Of a DNA stretch of 7,737 bases, positions 1 through 5,726 are shown piece after piece. The position numbers and the translations under genes are program-made. Every line of letters begins with the position of its first letter. Within the stretch, counting starts at the first letter, position 1. The notes beneath the pieces are model-generated. The model was not told the DNA's origin. It did no database searches and saw only the letters and a program-made list of their open reading frames with translations. Source of the DNA: Ilumatobacteraceae bacterium (lineage in GTDB: Bacteria > Actinomycetota > Acidimicrobiia > Acidimicrobiales > Ilumatobacteraceae); contig JALRGJ010000045.1 in assembly GCA_023253435.1 (NCBI GenBank), forward strand, positions 1-7,737, read 5' to 3'.

Positions 1-762
1 AGCCTCGACAAGCGACGCCGGATCGCCGACGCCCATGAGATATCGCGGCTGGTCTGTGGGAAGATGCCCAATACAGGCCCCAATTGCGTCCACCATTTCT
101 GCGCGAGTCTCACCAACTGATAATCCACCAATCGCATAACCATCAAATCCGACATCAACCGTTCGTCGTGCACTCTCAGCACGCATCGCCCCATCTGTTC
201 CACCTTGAACAATCCCAAACAATGATTGATCAGGCCTTGAATGCGCAGCCCGAGCACGTATTGCCCAAGCGTGAGTTCGTTCAAGAGCCAAACGCAGTAC
301 CTGAGGTTCTGACGGCAAAGATGTGCAAACGTCGAGAACCATTTGGATGTCCGCTCCAATTTTTTGCTGAACATCAACAGCAATCTCTGGAGTGAAACGG
401 TGGAATGAGCCGTCGTACGTTGATTTAAAAGTGACACCTTCATCATCCACTTTGGGATCAAGAGAAAACACTTGAAAACCACCTGAGTCCGTCAGCGTCA
501 AACCATTCCATGCAGCAAATTTTCCGAGGCCACCAAACTTCTCGATCAGGTCTGCTCCAGGTCGCAACATGAGGTGATACGTATTACCGAGGACTATTTG
601 TGCACCAAGTTCTTGATAATCACGGGCACTTAAATATTTAATGGCTCCTCGTGTTCCCACTGGCATAAAACAAGGCGTGTTGTACGTGCCTCGGTGAGTT
701 GATGCCTCACCAGTTCTTGCACTGCCATCTTCTGCAGTGATCTCAAGAGTTACTTTGTGCAT
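1..762 (-). CDS. tgt: tRNA-guanine transglycosylase (Tgt), 3' end cut by the window edge
   Basis: Bacterial Tgt exchanges guanine 34 in the anticodon of GUN tRNAs (Asp, Asn, His, Tyr) for the queuosine precursor preQ1, in the cytoplasm. The first 254 codons are present and open to position 1. Visible family motifs are GNTYHL at residues 59-64, TDSGGFQVFSL at 91-101 (D92 is the active-site Asp corresponding to D102 of the Zymomonas enzyme), D144 in LDVC (equivalent to D156), GIVQGG at 183-188 and the substrate-pocket GGLSVGE at 212-218. The sequence breaks off at RYLMGVGDP, about ten residues before the expected nucleophilic Asp, so that residue and the C-terminal zinc cysteines cannot be checked. 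The ATG at 762 is preceded by AAAGG at 771-775, eight bases away and inside queA. The gene overlaps the queA end by 20 bases, which suggests coupled translation with the enzyme of the next step. Confidence 0.96.
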   Translation of the reverse strand, partial: MHKVTLEITAEDGSARTGEASTHRGTYNTPCFMPVGTRGAIKYLSARDYQELGAQIVLGNTYHLMLRPGADLIEKFGGLGKFAAWNGLTLTDSGGFQVFSLDPKVDDEGVTFKSTYDGSFHRFTPEIAVDVQQKIGADIQMVLDVCTSLPSEPQVLRLALERTHAWAIRARAAHSRPDQSLFGIVQGGTDGAMRAESARRTVDVGFDGYAIGGLSVGETRAEMVDAIGACIGHLPTDQPRYLMGVGDPASLVEA

Positions 763-1771
763 CTCTCACACCTTTCTCACGAGCAAGAAACATGGCATCT
801 CCAAAAGAGAGAAATCTGTACTGCTCTTCAATTGCCAGCTGATACAACTCACGCCACTTTTCACCAACAAAAGACTGCACCATCAGAAGCAATGAGGTTC
901 GTGGGAGATGAAAATTCGTCAACATTGCGTTGACAATTTTCCACTCATAACCAGGAGTAATAAAGAGATTGGTTCGTCCGGAGTTCACGCCAAAGGTTGC
1001 TGCAGATTCCAATGCTCTTGTGGCCGTTGTCCCTATTGCAATGACCCTTCGTGCTTCCTTGCACTTCTGAAGCGTTTCTTCTGGGACATGAAAAAATTCG
1101 CTATGAATCACATGATCGAGTGGATTATCAACGGAAATGGGTTTGAAAGTGTCGAGACCAACGATGAGTTCAACTGATGCAATTGAAACCCCTTTTTCAA
1201 CAATTTTGTTAATGAGTTCCTGAGTGAAGTGAAGTCCGGCTGTCGGTGCTGCTGCACTTGCCGGAGTTTGCGCATACACCGTTTGATAACGACTGGCATC
1301 TTTGAGTGATCCTCGGATATACGGAGGCAAAGGCATCACGCCGATTCTGTTGATCAAATCAATGGGATCATCATCGGTGATCTCGATGGAGAATGTGTCA
1401 CCGGCATCGGTTCTCTCACCAATACATACAACGCGCTTGCCGAAATACTCAAGCACCTCTCCTGTTTTCAACTTACGCGCAGGTTTTATTAGTGCTTCCC
1501 AATGTCGACCATCGTCGGATTTTCTCTCTAGTAACAACACCTCAGCTGATCCGCCAGTTTTCCGTTGGAGCAATAAACGGGCAGGAAGTACTTTTGTGTT
1601 GTTCACCACAATCAGATCACCGGGCTGCAGTAATTGATGAAACGCACTCATCACCAGATGAGTCACAGGATCTGTATGAGCACATAACAATCGGGCCGAA
1701 TCTCGAGGCTCCACAGGTTTCTGAGCAATCAAGGCCTCGGGAAGGTCGTAATCAATGTCCGAGATATGCAC
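743..1771 (-). CDS. queA: S-adenosylmethionine:tRNA ribosyltransferase-isomerase (QueA)
   Basis: QueA transfers and isomerises the ribosyl part of S-adenosylmethionine onto preQ1 in tRNA, giving epoxyqueuosine. It acts directly after Tgt, whose gene follows with a 20-base overlap. The product is 342 residues, the normal family length, and runs complete from the N-terminal SDIDYDLPEALIAQ block. Family motifs are NNTKV at 57-61, PLPPYI at 147-152, RYQTVYA at 161-167, APTAGLHFT at 175-183, HSE at 223-225, GTT at 247-249, PGYEW at 273-277, TNFHLP at 285-290 and FGDAM near the end. The start is a GTG nine bases after the ruvB stop. That TAG is in the same frame and no other start codon lies between, so the start is well fixed. 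No Shine-Dalgarno is visible, so ribosomes probably arrive by re-initiation from ruvB. One detail differs: VGLDTF at 204-209, where many homologues have VG-x-GTF. Confidence 0.97.
   Translation of the reverse strand: MHISDIDYDLPEALIAQKPVEPRDSARLLCAHTDPVTHLVMSAFHQLLQPGDLIVVNNTKVLPARLLLQRKTGGSAEVLLLERKSDDGRHWEALIKPARKLKTGEVLEYFGKRVVCIGERTDAGDTFSIEITDDDPIDLINRIGVMPLPPYIRGSLKDASRYQTVYAQTPASAAAPTAGLHFTQELINKIVEKGVSIASVELIVGLDTFKPISVDNPLDHVIHSEFFHVPEETLQKCKEARRVIAIGTTATRALESAATFGVNSGRTNLFITPGYEWKIVNAMLTNFHLPRTSLLLMVQSFVGEKWRELYQLAIEEQYRFLSFGDAMFLAREKGVRDAQSNS
771..775 (-). promoter_or_regulatory. Ribosome binding site of tgt within the queA end
   Basis: AAAGG on the minus strand, eight bases before the tgt ATG at 762. 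It supports this start and the 20-base overlap with queA. Confidence 0.65.
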
Positions 1772-1780
1772 GCAATGAGG

Positions 1781-2773
1781 CTACGGGTTTGCCAGGTGCG
1801 AACGGGCGGCATCCATAGCTACGCGTCCACGTGGGGTTCGTGAAATGAGTCCTTTTTGAATGAGGAACGGTTCATAAACGTCTTCCACCGTTTCTGGCTG
1901 CTCTCCTACTGCAATGGCCAAGGTGGTGAGCCCAACTGGCCCACCCTCAAATTGCTCACACAGACTTCGAAGAATTGCACGGTCAACTTTGTCGAGACCA
2001 AGTTCGTCCACTCCGAACACGCGCAGAGCCTCAAGTGCAACATCTGAGTTGATATGCCCATTGCCTCGAACTTCAGCAAAATCTCTCACTCGACGTAACA
2101 AGCGGTTGGCAATTCGGGGAGTGCCTCTACTACGCATTGCAATGTGTGTTGCTGCATCGGGATCTAAGGGAACATCAAGTATCCGGGATGCTCGCCGAAC
2201 AATGGAGTCGAGTTCTTCTGTGTCGTAGTAATCCAGCCGCGCAACAAGTCCGAATCGATCACGTAGTGGTCCGGTAATCATTCCGGTGCGAGTAGTGGCA
2301 CCAATCAAAGTGAATCTAGGAAGCGTCAGCCGAATCGATGATGCGGCCGGCCCCTTCCCCACAACAATATCGATCTGGAAATCTTCCATGGCCGGATACA
2401 AAATTTCCTCAACTGCGCGAGACAAGCGATGAATCTCATCAATGAACAGCACATCTCCCTCGCCCAACTTTGTCAGTATTGCCGCGAGATCACCGGCGCG
2501 TTCTAACGCTGGACCACTTGTGACATGCAGAGTCACACCCATTTCTTCTGCAACTATTCCGGCCATGGTTGTTTTTCCTAAACCGGGTGGCCCGGCCAAC
2601 AAAATGTGATCCGCAGCCTGACCGCGCTGTTTGGCCGCTCCGAGAACAATGTCGAGATGCTCTTTGAGTTCACGTTGGCCAACAAACTCGTCAAGTTGAC
2701 GAGGCCGCAAACTCACTTCATCAGACACCTCATGTTCTGACGAAATGGAGGGCTCTAAAAATTCATCCCGCAC
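1781..2773 (-). CDS. ruvB: Holliday junction branch-migration ATPase RuvB
   Basis: RuvB is the hexameric AAA+ motor that pulls DNA through a RuvA-bound Holliday junction during recombinational repair. The 330-residue product is full length. It has the entry motif SLRPRQLDEFVGQ at 21-33, Walker A GPPGLGKT at 61-68, Walker B LFIDE at 109-113 followed by IHR, sensor-1 GATTRTG at 158-164 and the arginine-finger segment GPLRDRFG at 168-175. The sensor-2 region GTPRIANRLLRRVRD follows at 217-231, then a C-terminal winged helix from about residue 255 containing GPVGLTTLA and LIQKGLISRTPRGR. The start is GTG at 2773, supported by AGGAG at 2780-2784 with a six-base spacer. It overlaps the ruvA stop by 11 bases. 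The N-terminal residues before SLRP are variable in the family, so the exact start rests mainly on the ribosome binding site. Confidence 0.98.
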   Translation of the reverse strand: MRDEFLEPSISSEHEVSDEVSLRPRQLDEFVGQRELKEHLDIVLGAAKQRGQAADHILLAGPPGLGKTTMAGIVAEEMGVTLHVTSGPALERAGDLAAILTKLGEGDVLFIDEIHRLSRAVEEILYPAMEDFQIDIVVGKGPAASSIRLTLPRFTLIGATTRTGMITGPLRDRFGLVARLDYYDTEELDSIVRRASRILDVPLDPDAATHIAMRSRGTPRIANRLLRRVRDFAEVRGNGHINSDVALEALRVFGVDELGLDKVDRAILRSLCEQFEGGPVGLTTLAIAVGEQPETVEDVYEPFLIQKGLISRTPRGRVAMDAARSHLANP

Positions 2774-3350
2774 GACGTGCTCCTAAGAGTGCAAGAGCAT
2801 CGCGCAACATTGTTTCAGAATCTGTGGCAGTAGACATTTGTCTCATGGTGTCACGAATTTCTTCCGCCCCATAGCCAAGCGCAGTGAGCGCTTCTCGTAC
2901 ATCAGCTGCAGCAGATTGCACTGAAGAACCAGAATCGACAACGCTCTCAATATTGAGGCGTGATTTCAATTCCACCATTAAACGCTCCGCAGTTTTTTTA
3001 CCCACCCCGGGAACCACTGTGAGCGCTGCGGTATCGCCACTACTCACAATTGTTGAGAGTGCTGTTGGCGAATAGGTGGAGAGAATTGCGAGCGCCATCG
3101 CTGGGCCAATGCCGTGAGTAGCAATGAGGACATTGAACGTGTCTCTCTCAATTCTTTGGGTAAAGCCAAACAGAGTTTGTGCATCTTCACGAATGTGGTG
3201 ATGCACATGCAAAAACGTGGAGACTGTGGGTTCAAGTTCTGCAAATGTTGTTGAAGTAACTGAGCAGAAGTATCCAACGCCTCCCACCTCGATAAGAACC
3301 GTGTGAGGAGCAAAGCGCTCAAGAACCACACCTCGTAGGCTCCCAATCAT
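2763..3350 (-). CDS. ruvA: Holliday junction DNA-binding protein RuvA
   Basis: RuvA tetramers hold the Holliday junction in a square-planar form and load RuvB. An open frame extends upstream to 3413, but the family N-terminus MIGSLRGVV begins at the ATG at 3350. That ATG overlaps the ruvC stop as ATGA and has GGAG at 3357-3360, six bases upstream, so 3350 is the start (195 residues; the E. coli protein has 203). The OB-fold domain covers about 1-63 and includes the acidic pin E55-D56 in REDAQTLFGF, at the same numbers as in E. coli. Helix-hairpin-helix 1 is around HGIGPAMALAIL (79-90) and helix-hairpin-helix 2 around VPGVGKKTAERL (113-124). A spacer leads to the RuvB-binding domain III with DVREALTALGYGAEE. 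In HhH1 the residue after GIGP is Ala where E. coli has Lys and mycobacteria have Arg. Confidence 0.97.
   Translation of the reverse strand: MIGSLRGVVLERFAPHTVLIEVGGVGYFCSVTSTTFAELEPTVSTFLHVHHHIREDAQTLFGFTQRIERDTFNVLIATHGIGPAMALAILSTYSPTALSTIVSSGDTAALTVVPGVGKKTAERLMVELKSRLNIESVVDSGSSVQSAAADVREALTALGYGAEEIRDTMRQMSTATDSETMLRDALALLGARRAG
2780..2784 (-). promoter_or_regulatory. Ribosome binding site that fixes the ruvB GTG start
   Basis: AGGAG on the minus strand, six bases upstream of the GTG at 2773 and inside the end of ruvA. It is one of the strongest Shine-Dalgarno matches in the window and decides for GTG over later codons. Confidence 0.8.
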
Positions 3351-3886
3351 TGAGCACTCCGAAGAACCGCGTGTTGTTGAGATGCAACAAACGGCGCAAT
3401 CGAGCAATGACACAGCGCGACCGCTGCAGCATCGGCGGCATCAGCTGGTTCAGGAATTGACTGAAGTCCTAGCCGTTGTTGCACCATTCGTCCTACTTGA
3501 TCTTTTGTTGCACTTCCCCAACCAGCAACAGTGTTCTTCACTTGGGAAGGTGTGTACTGAGCAACCACACACCCGGCCCTTGCCGCCAATGCCAAAACGA
3601 TGCCGCTAGCTTGGCCCACCCCCATTGCAGTACGAACATTGTTTTGGAAAAACACTTGCTCGATGGCCACAGCATGTGGCCGAAATTGCTGCAGTAAATC
3701 CTCTATTTCTGAGTGAATCTCAGCAAGACGTTGTGGCAACTCGTGTGCGACAGGAGTTCGAATGACACCAATAGCTAAAGCTTCTATTTTTTGGGCTGAC
3801 TTCATTGCCAATACCGCATAGCCACACCGGGTCAGACCGGGATCTATCCCCAAGACAATATGGCCCTGACCGAACATATGTTCCAT
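3347..3886 (-). CDS. ruvC: Crossover junction endodeoxyribonuclease RuvC
   Basis: RuvC is the dimeric, magnesium-dependent nuclease that cuts Holliday junctions symmetrically, working with RuvAB whose genes follow directly. Counting from the ATG at 3886 the product has 179 residues. All four catalytic acids are visible: D15 in LGIDPG, E76 in AIEQVF, and D149 and D152 in ADAADAAA. LTRCGY follows the first acid and QVKNTV lies in the middle, both typical of the family. The start is uncertain. Most homologues begin only two or three residues before LGIDPG, so 3886 gives about eight extra residues, and a second in-frame ATG lies at 3877. Neither has a convincing Shine-Dalgarno. A LexA-type palindrome at 3871-3884 covers both positions, and a -10-like hexamer at 3885-3890 would place transcription start close to the 3877 ATG, favouring a leaderless message from there. 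The stop overlaps ruvA by ATGA. Confidence 0.96.
   Translation of the reverse strand: MEHMFGQGHIVLGIDPGLTRCGYAVLAMKSAQKIEALAIGVIRTPVAHELPQRLAEIHSEIEDLLQQFRPHAVAIEQVFFQNNVRTAMGVGQASGIVLALAARAGCVVAQYTPSQVKNTVAGWGSATKDQVGRMVQQRLGLQSIPEPADAADAAAVALCHCSIAPFVASQQHAVLRSAQ
3357..3360 (-). promoter_or_regulatory. Ribosome binding site that fixes the ruvA ATG start
   Basis: GGAG on the minus strand, six bases before the ATG at 3350, inside the end of ruvC. With the ATGA overlap and the family N-terminus MIGSLRG it rules out the longer frame beginning at 3413. Confidence 0.75.
3871..3884. promoter_or_regulatory. LexA (SOS) operator at the start of ruvC
   Basis: The plus strand reads CGAACATATGTTCC, which matches every position of the Bacillus-type LexA/DinR consensus CGAACRNRYGTTYC. 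The inner 12 bases (3872-3883) are a perfect palindrome of the GAAC-N4-GTTC type also used by actinobacterial LexA. It covers the presumed transcription start and first codons of ruvC, where a repressor would block initiation. Treating bases as equally frequent, a match to this consensus is expected about 0.004 times in a window of this size on both strands. By eye I found no other GAAC-N4-GTTC here. Holliday-junction genes are known SOS targets in several bacteria. Binding by LexA is inferred. Confidence 0.75.
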
Positions 3887-3890
3887 GCTA
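3885..3890 (-). promoter_or_regulatory. Candidate -10 element of an internal ruvC promoter
   Basis: The minus strand reads TAGCAT, which fits TANNNT and lies directly upstream of the LexA-type palindrome. Seven bases separate it from the second in-frame ATG of ruvC (3877), so transcription would begin at or next to that ATG and the message would be leaderless. No convincing -35 is seen 16-18 bases upstream; that region is the C-rich strand of the run at 3907-3915. The call rests on position relative to the operator and is weak without a mapped transcript end. Confidence 0.32.
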
Positions 3891-3918
3891 CCGAGGACGG
3901 TGAGCGAGGAGGGGGATT

Positions 3919-4371
3919 TCAGCGGGCGTTTTCTACCGCTGTCACAAGTTCCTCTACAGGGCGAAAGGTGAGCCCGGCAATGGCTCTGTGCACATAACGA
4001 ATGACGCCTTTTGCATCCACCACAAAAACGCTTCTTCTGGGGAATCCCAATGGGCCAACAGTTCCGTACAGAGTGGCAACTGCCTTATCTGTGTCGGCGA
4101 GCAGTGGAAACTTGAAGCCATGTTTTTGCGAAAAGTCTTCATGGCTGGCGACATCTTGAGCAGAAATAGCCAAAACCTGGGCACCTACTTTTTCAAACTG
4201 AGACAGTTCATTGTTGTAAGAGTTCAATTGTTTTGTGCACACAGGAGTTTCATCTCCGGGATAAAAGACAATGACAACCGGTTGCCCCGCGTAGTCGGAT
4301 AATGAATATGACTTTGCGCCGGTTCCGGGCAGAGTGAATGCAGGTGCTGTATCCCCTACTGAAATTGCCAT
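3919..4371 (-). CDS. Single-cysteine peroxiredoxin of the Bcp/AhpC-TSA superfamily
   Basis: This is a thioredoxin-fold peroxidase that reduces hydrogen peroxide or organic peroxides; it has no signal peptide and is probably cytoplasmic. The 150-residue product is typical of Bcp-like proteins. The active-site signature PxxxTxxC is P38-GDE-T42-PV-C45, and the conserved Arg lies in FPRRSVFVVD (R112 or R113). C45 is the only cysteine. The position five residues later, where two-Cys Bcp enzymes carry the resolving cysteine, is N50. It should therefore work by a one-Cys mechanism with an outside thiol as reductant. The ATG at 4371 shares one base with the yebC stop (TAATG) and is preceded by AGGAG at 4380-4384 with an eight-base spacer, so it is firmly part of the yebC unit. 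I recall no peroxiredoxin at this spot in the usual yebC-ruvC arrangement. Bcp and AhpE-type assignments cannot be separated by eye. Confidence 0.93.
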   Translation of the reverse strand: MAISVGDTAPAFTLPGTGAKSYSLSDYAGQPVVIVFYPGDETPVCTKQLNSYNNELSQFEKVGAQVLAISAQDVASHEDFSQKHGFKFPLLADTDKAVATLYGTVGPLGFPRRSVFVVDAKGVIRYVHRAIAGLTFRPVEELVTAVENAR

Positions 4372-5117
4372 TATCCAAGCTCCTGCATTAGTTCTTCATC
4401 GATATCGAAATTTGCATACACATCTTGCACGTCATCGTTGTCTTCCAACATGTCCATAATGCGCAAAATTTGTTTTGCATCTTCAACACTTGTTACTTCA
4501 ATGGTAGTTGAAGACACCATCGTGGATTCTGCACTTTGCACTTCAATTCCTGCGGTCTCAAGTGCCGACTGCACGTCATAGACCACCGACGGATCGGTGA
4601 GAATCTTCCAAGACCCACCGTCTACTTCAATATCTTCAGCCCCTGCATCAAGCGCAATACCCATAACTGTCTCTTCATCGAGAGCGCCGGGTACCAAAAT
4701 GACCCCTCGTCGTGAAAACTGCCATCCAACAGCACCCGGCTCGGCCATTGCCCCACCAAATTTGCTGAATGCGTTTCGGACATCGGAAGCAGCACGATTG
4801 CGATTGTCGGTGAGAACATCAACCAACATGGCAACTCCACCCGGCGCATACCCCTCATATGTGATGGATTCATAGTTAGCCCCATCGTCTTCGCCAATAC
4901 CTCGTTTGATGGCGCGATCAATGGCGTCCTTTGTCATCTGAGCCGCCTTGGCTTTGAGGACCTGTGTGCGCAAAGACGCATTTGAATTCACATCTCCACC
5001 ACCGGAGCGTGCAGCGACTTCTATTTGGCGTGCAAGTTTGGCAAACAATTTGCCCCTGGCCTTATCGGCTGCACCTTTTTTGTGTTTGATTGTTGCCCAT
5101 TTGGAGTGACCTGACAT
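4371..5117 (-). CDS. yebC: YebC/PmpR/TACO1-family protein
   Basis: The family was long annotated as transcriptional regulators. More recent work on bacterial members and mitochondrial TACO1 points to a ribosome-associated role in relieving stalls at proline-rich stretches. The 248-residue product is full length and starts with the signature SGHSKWATIKHKKGAADKARGK. Other family blocks are GGGD at 39-42, YEGYAPGGVAMLV at 87-99, TDNRNR at 103-108, FSKFGG and a C-terminal MLEDNDDVQDVYANFD. The usual NPRLR block reads NASLR at 46-50, a mild departure. The ATG at 5117 lies two bases after the pdxT stop, with GAAAGAG at 5124-5130 as a modest ribosome binding site. Its position between pdxT and the ruv genes is the common actinobacterial arrangement; which of the proposed functions applies here cannot be told from sequence. 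Confidence 0.96.
   Translation of the reverse strand: MSGHSKWATIKHKKGAADKARGKLFAKLARQIEVAARSGGGDVNSNASLRTQVLKAKAAQMTKDAIDRAIKRGIGEDDGANYESITYEGYAPGGVAMLVDVLTDNRNRAASDVRNAFSKFGGAMAEPGAVGWQFSRRGVILVPGALDEETVMGIALDAGAEDIEVDGGSWKILTDPSVVYDVQSALETAGIEVQSAESTMVSSTTIEVTSVEDAKQILRIMDMLEDNDDVQDVYANFDIDEELMQELG
4380..4384 (-). promoter_or_regulatory. Ribosome binding site of the peroxiredoxin gene
   Basis: AGGAG on the minus strand, eight bases before the ATG at 4371 and within the last codons of yebC. A strong site at a one-base overlap suggests the gene is translated efficiently in its own right as well as by coupling. Confidence 0.75.
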
Positions 5118-5119
5118 GG

Positions 5120-5698
5120 TTAGCTCTTTCGCGTAGTGGACATGGAAGAAACAAAATAGTCGTGCAAACGTGCATCCCCTGCTAATTCAGGATGGAACGA
5201 AGCTGCCAGCACATTTTTTTGTCGCACAAGGACCGGCTCTGCACCGAAACGACCAAGGACCTCCACACCATCGCCCATGCGCTCAATGCGAGGAGCACGA
5301 ATAAACACTCCATGAAACGGGCCAACGGTGGAATCAATCTCTGCTTCAAAAGAATCCACCTGGCGACCAAATGCGTTACGCCTCACCGAGATGTCGATTG
5401 CACCAAAACTTCTCTGATCTGGGCGACCATCTAAAACTTCAGTGGCCAACAGAATCATTCCGGCACACGTGCCAAATACGGGCATCCCCGACGAGATTCG
5501 ATCTGAGATCGGATCGAATAGTCCCGAAATCTCAAGTAGCTGTGACATCGTGGTGGATTCTCCACCAGGCATCAACAATGCATCAACTGATTCCAATTGC
5601 TGTGGAGTGCGGATTTCTGTCGTTGACACTCCGAGAGAGGACAAACAATCAGCGTGAGCCGCAAACGCACCTTGAAGCGCTAGAACACCTACTCGCAT
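5120..5698 (-). CDS. pdxT: Pyridoxal 5'-phosphate synthase glutaminase subunit PdxT
   Basis: PdxT hydrolyses glutamine and passes the ammonia to PdxS within the 12+12 subunit PLP synthase complex. The 192-residue product is a class-I glutamine amidotransferase of normal length. It begins VGVLALQGAFAAH, a family hallmark. PGGESTT lies at 44-50, the nucleophile C78 in GTCAGM, and the His-Glu pair H169 and E171 in SFHPEL, completing the catalytic triad. The oxyanion and glutamine-binding GGES motif is intact. The ATG at 5698 lies 28 bases after the pdxS stop, and the GGGGGA just before it is a close but usable ribosome binding site. Adjacency to pdxS confirms the partner. Confidence 0.98.
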   Translation of the reverse strand: MRVGVLALQGAFAAHADCLSSLGVSTTEIRTPQQLESVDALLMPGGESTTMSQLLEISGLFDPISDRISSGMPVFGTCAGMILLATEVLDGRPDQRSFGAIDISVRRNAFGRQVDSFEAEIDSTVGPFHGVFIRAPRIERMGDGVEVLGRFGAEPVLVRQKNVLAASFHPELAGDARLHDYFVSSMSTTRKS

Positions 5699-5726
5699 GT
5701 TCCCCCGGAGGCCTCGCGTTCACGTT

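Noticed and set aside
84..395. Plus-strand open frame of 103 codons
   Set aside because: It is antisense to the conserved part of tgt, and its His/Gln-rich translation looks like a reverse-strand shadow.
1393..1818. Longest plus-strand open frame, 141 codons
   Set aside because: It lies antisense to queA and the end of ruvB, both of which are complete and well conserved; its translation shows no family motif and no ribosome binding site was seen.
2993..3000. Run of seven A in ruvA (minus strand)
   Set aside because: It encodes the conserved GKK of the second helix-hairpin-helix and the frame is intact on both sides; the phase does not give a slippery heptamer.
3351..3413. Upstream extension of ruvA
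   Set aside because: The added 21 residues lie within the ruvC end and have no counterpart in RuvA, whereas the ATG at 3350 has a good ribosome binding site and the family N-terminus.
3907..3915. GAGGAGGGG-type run on the plus strand, resembling a ribosome binding site
   Set aside because: No plus-strand start codon or coding frame follows at a usable distance; on the transcribed strand it is a C-rich spacer between the peroxiredoxin gene and ruvC.
3926..3945. GCGG...CCGC inverted repeat at the end of the peroxiredoxin gene as a terminator
   Set aside because: The stem is only four pairs, lies within the last codons and has no T run after it.
5214..5222. A-rich run in pdxT (minus strand A AAA AAT) resembling a frameshift heptamer
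   Set aside because: pdxT continues in frame through its catalytic His and Glu to a normal end; I saw no downstream structure and no useful product in the shifted frame.
5706..5713. Palindrome GAGGCCTC between pdxS and pdxT
   Set aside because: Only eight bases long, not extended by its flanks and without a matching partner before other genes; too short to call an operator or terminator.
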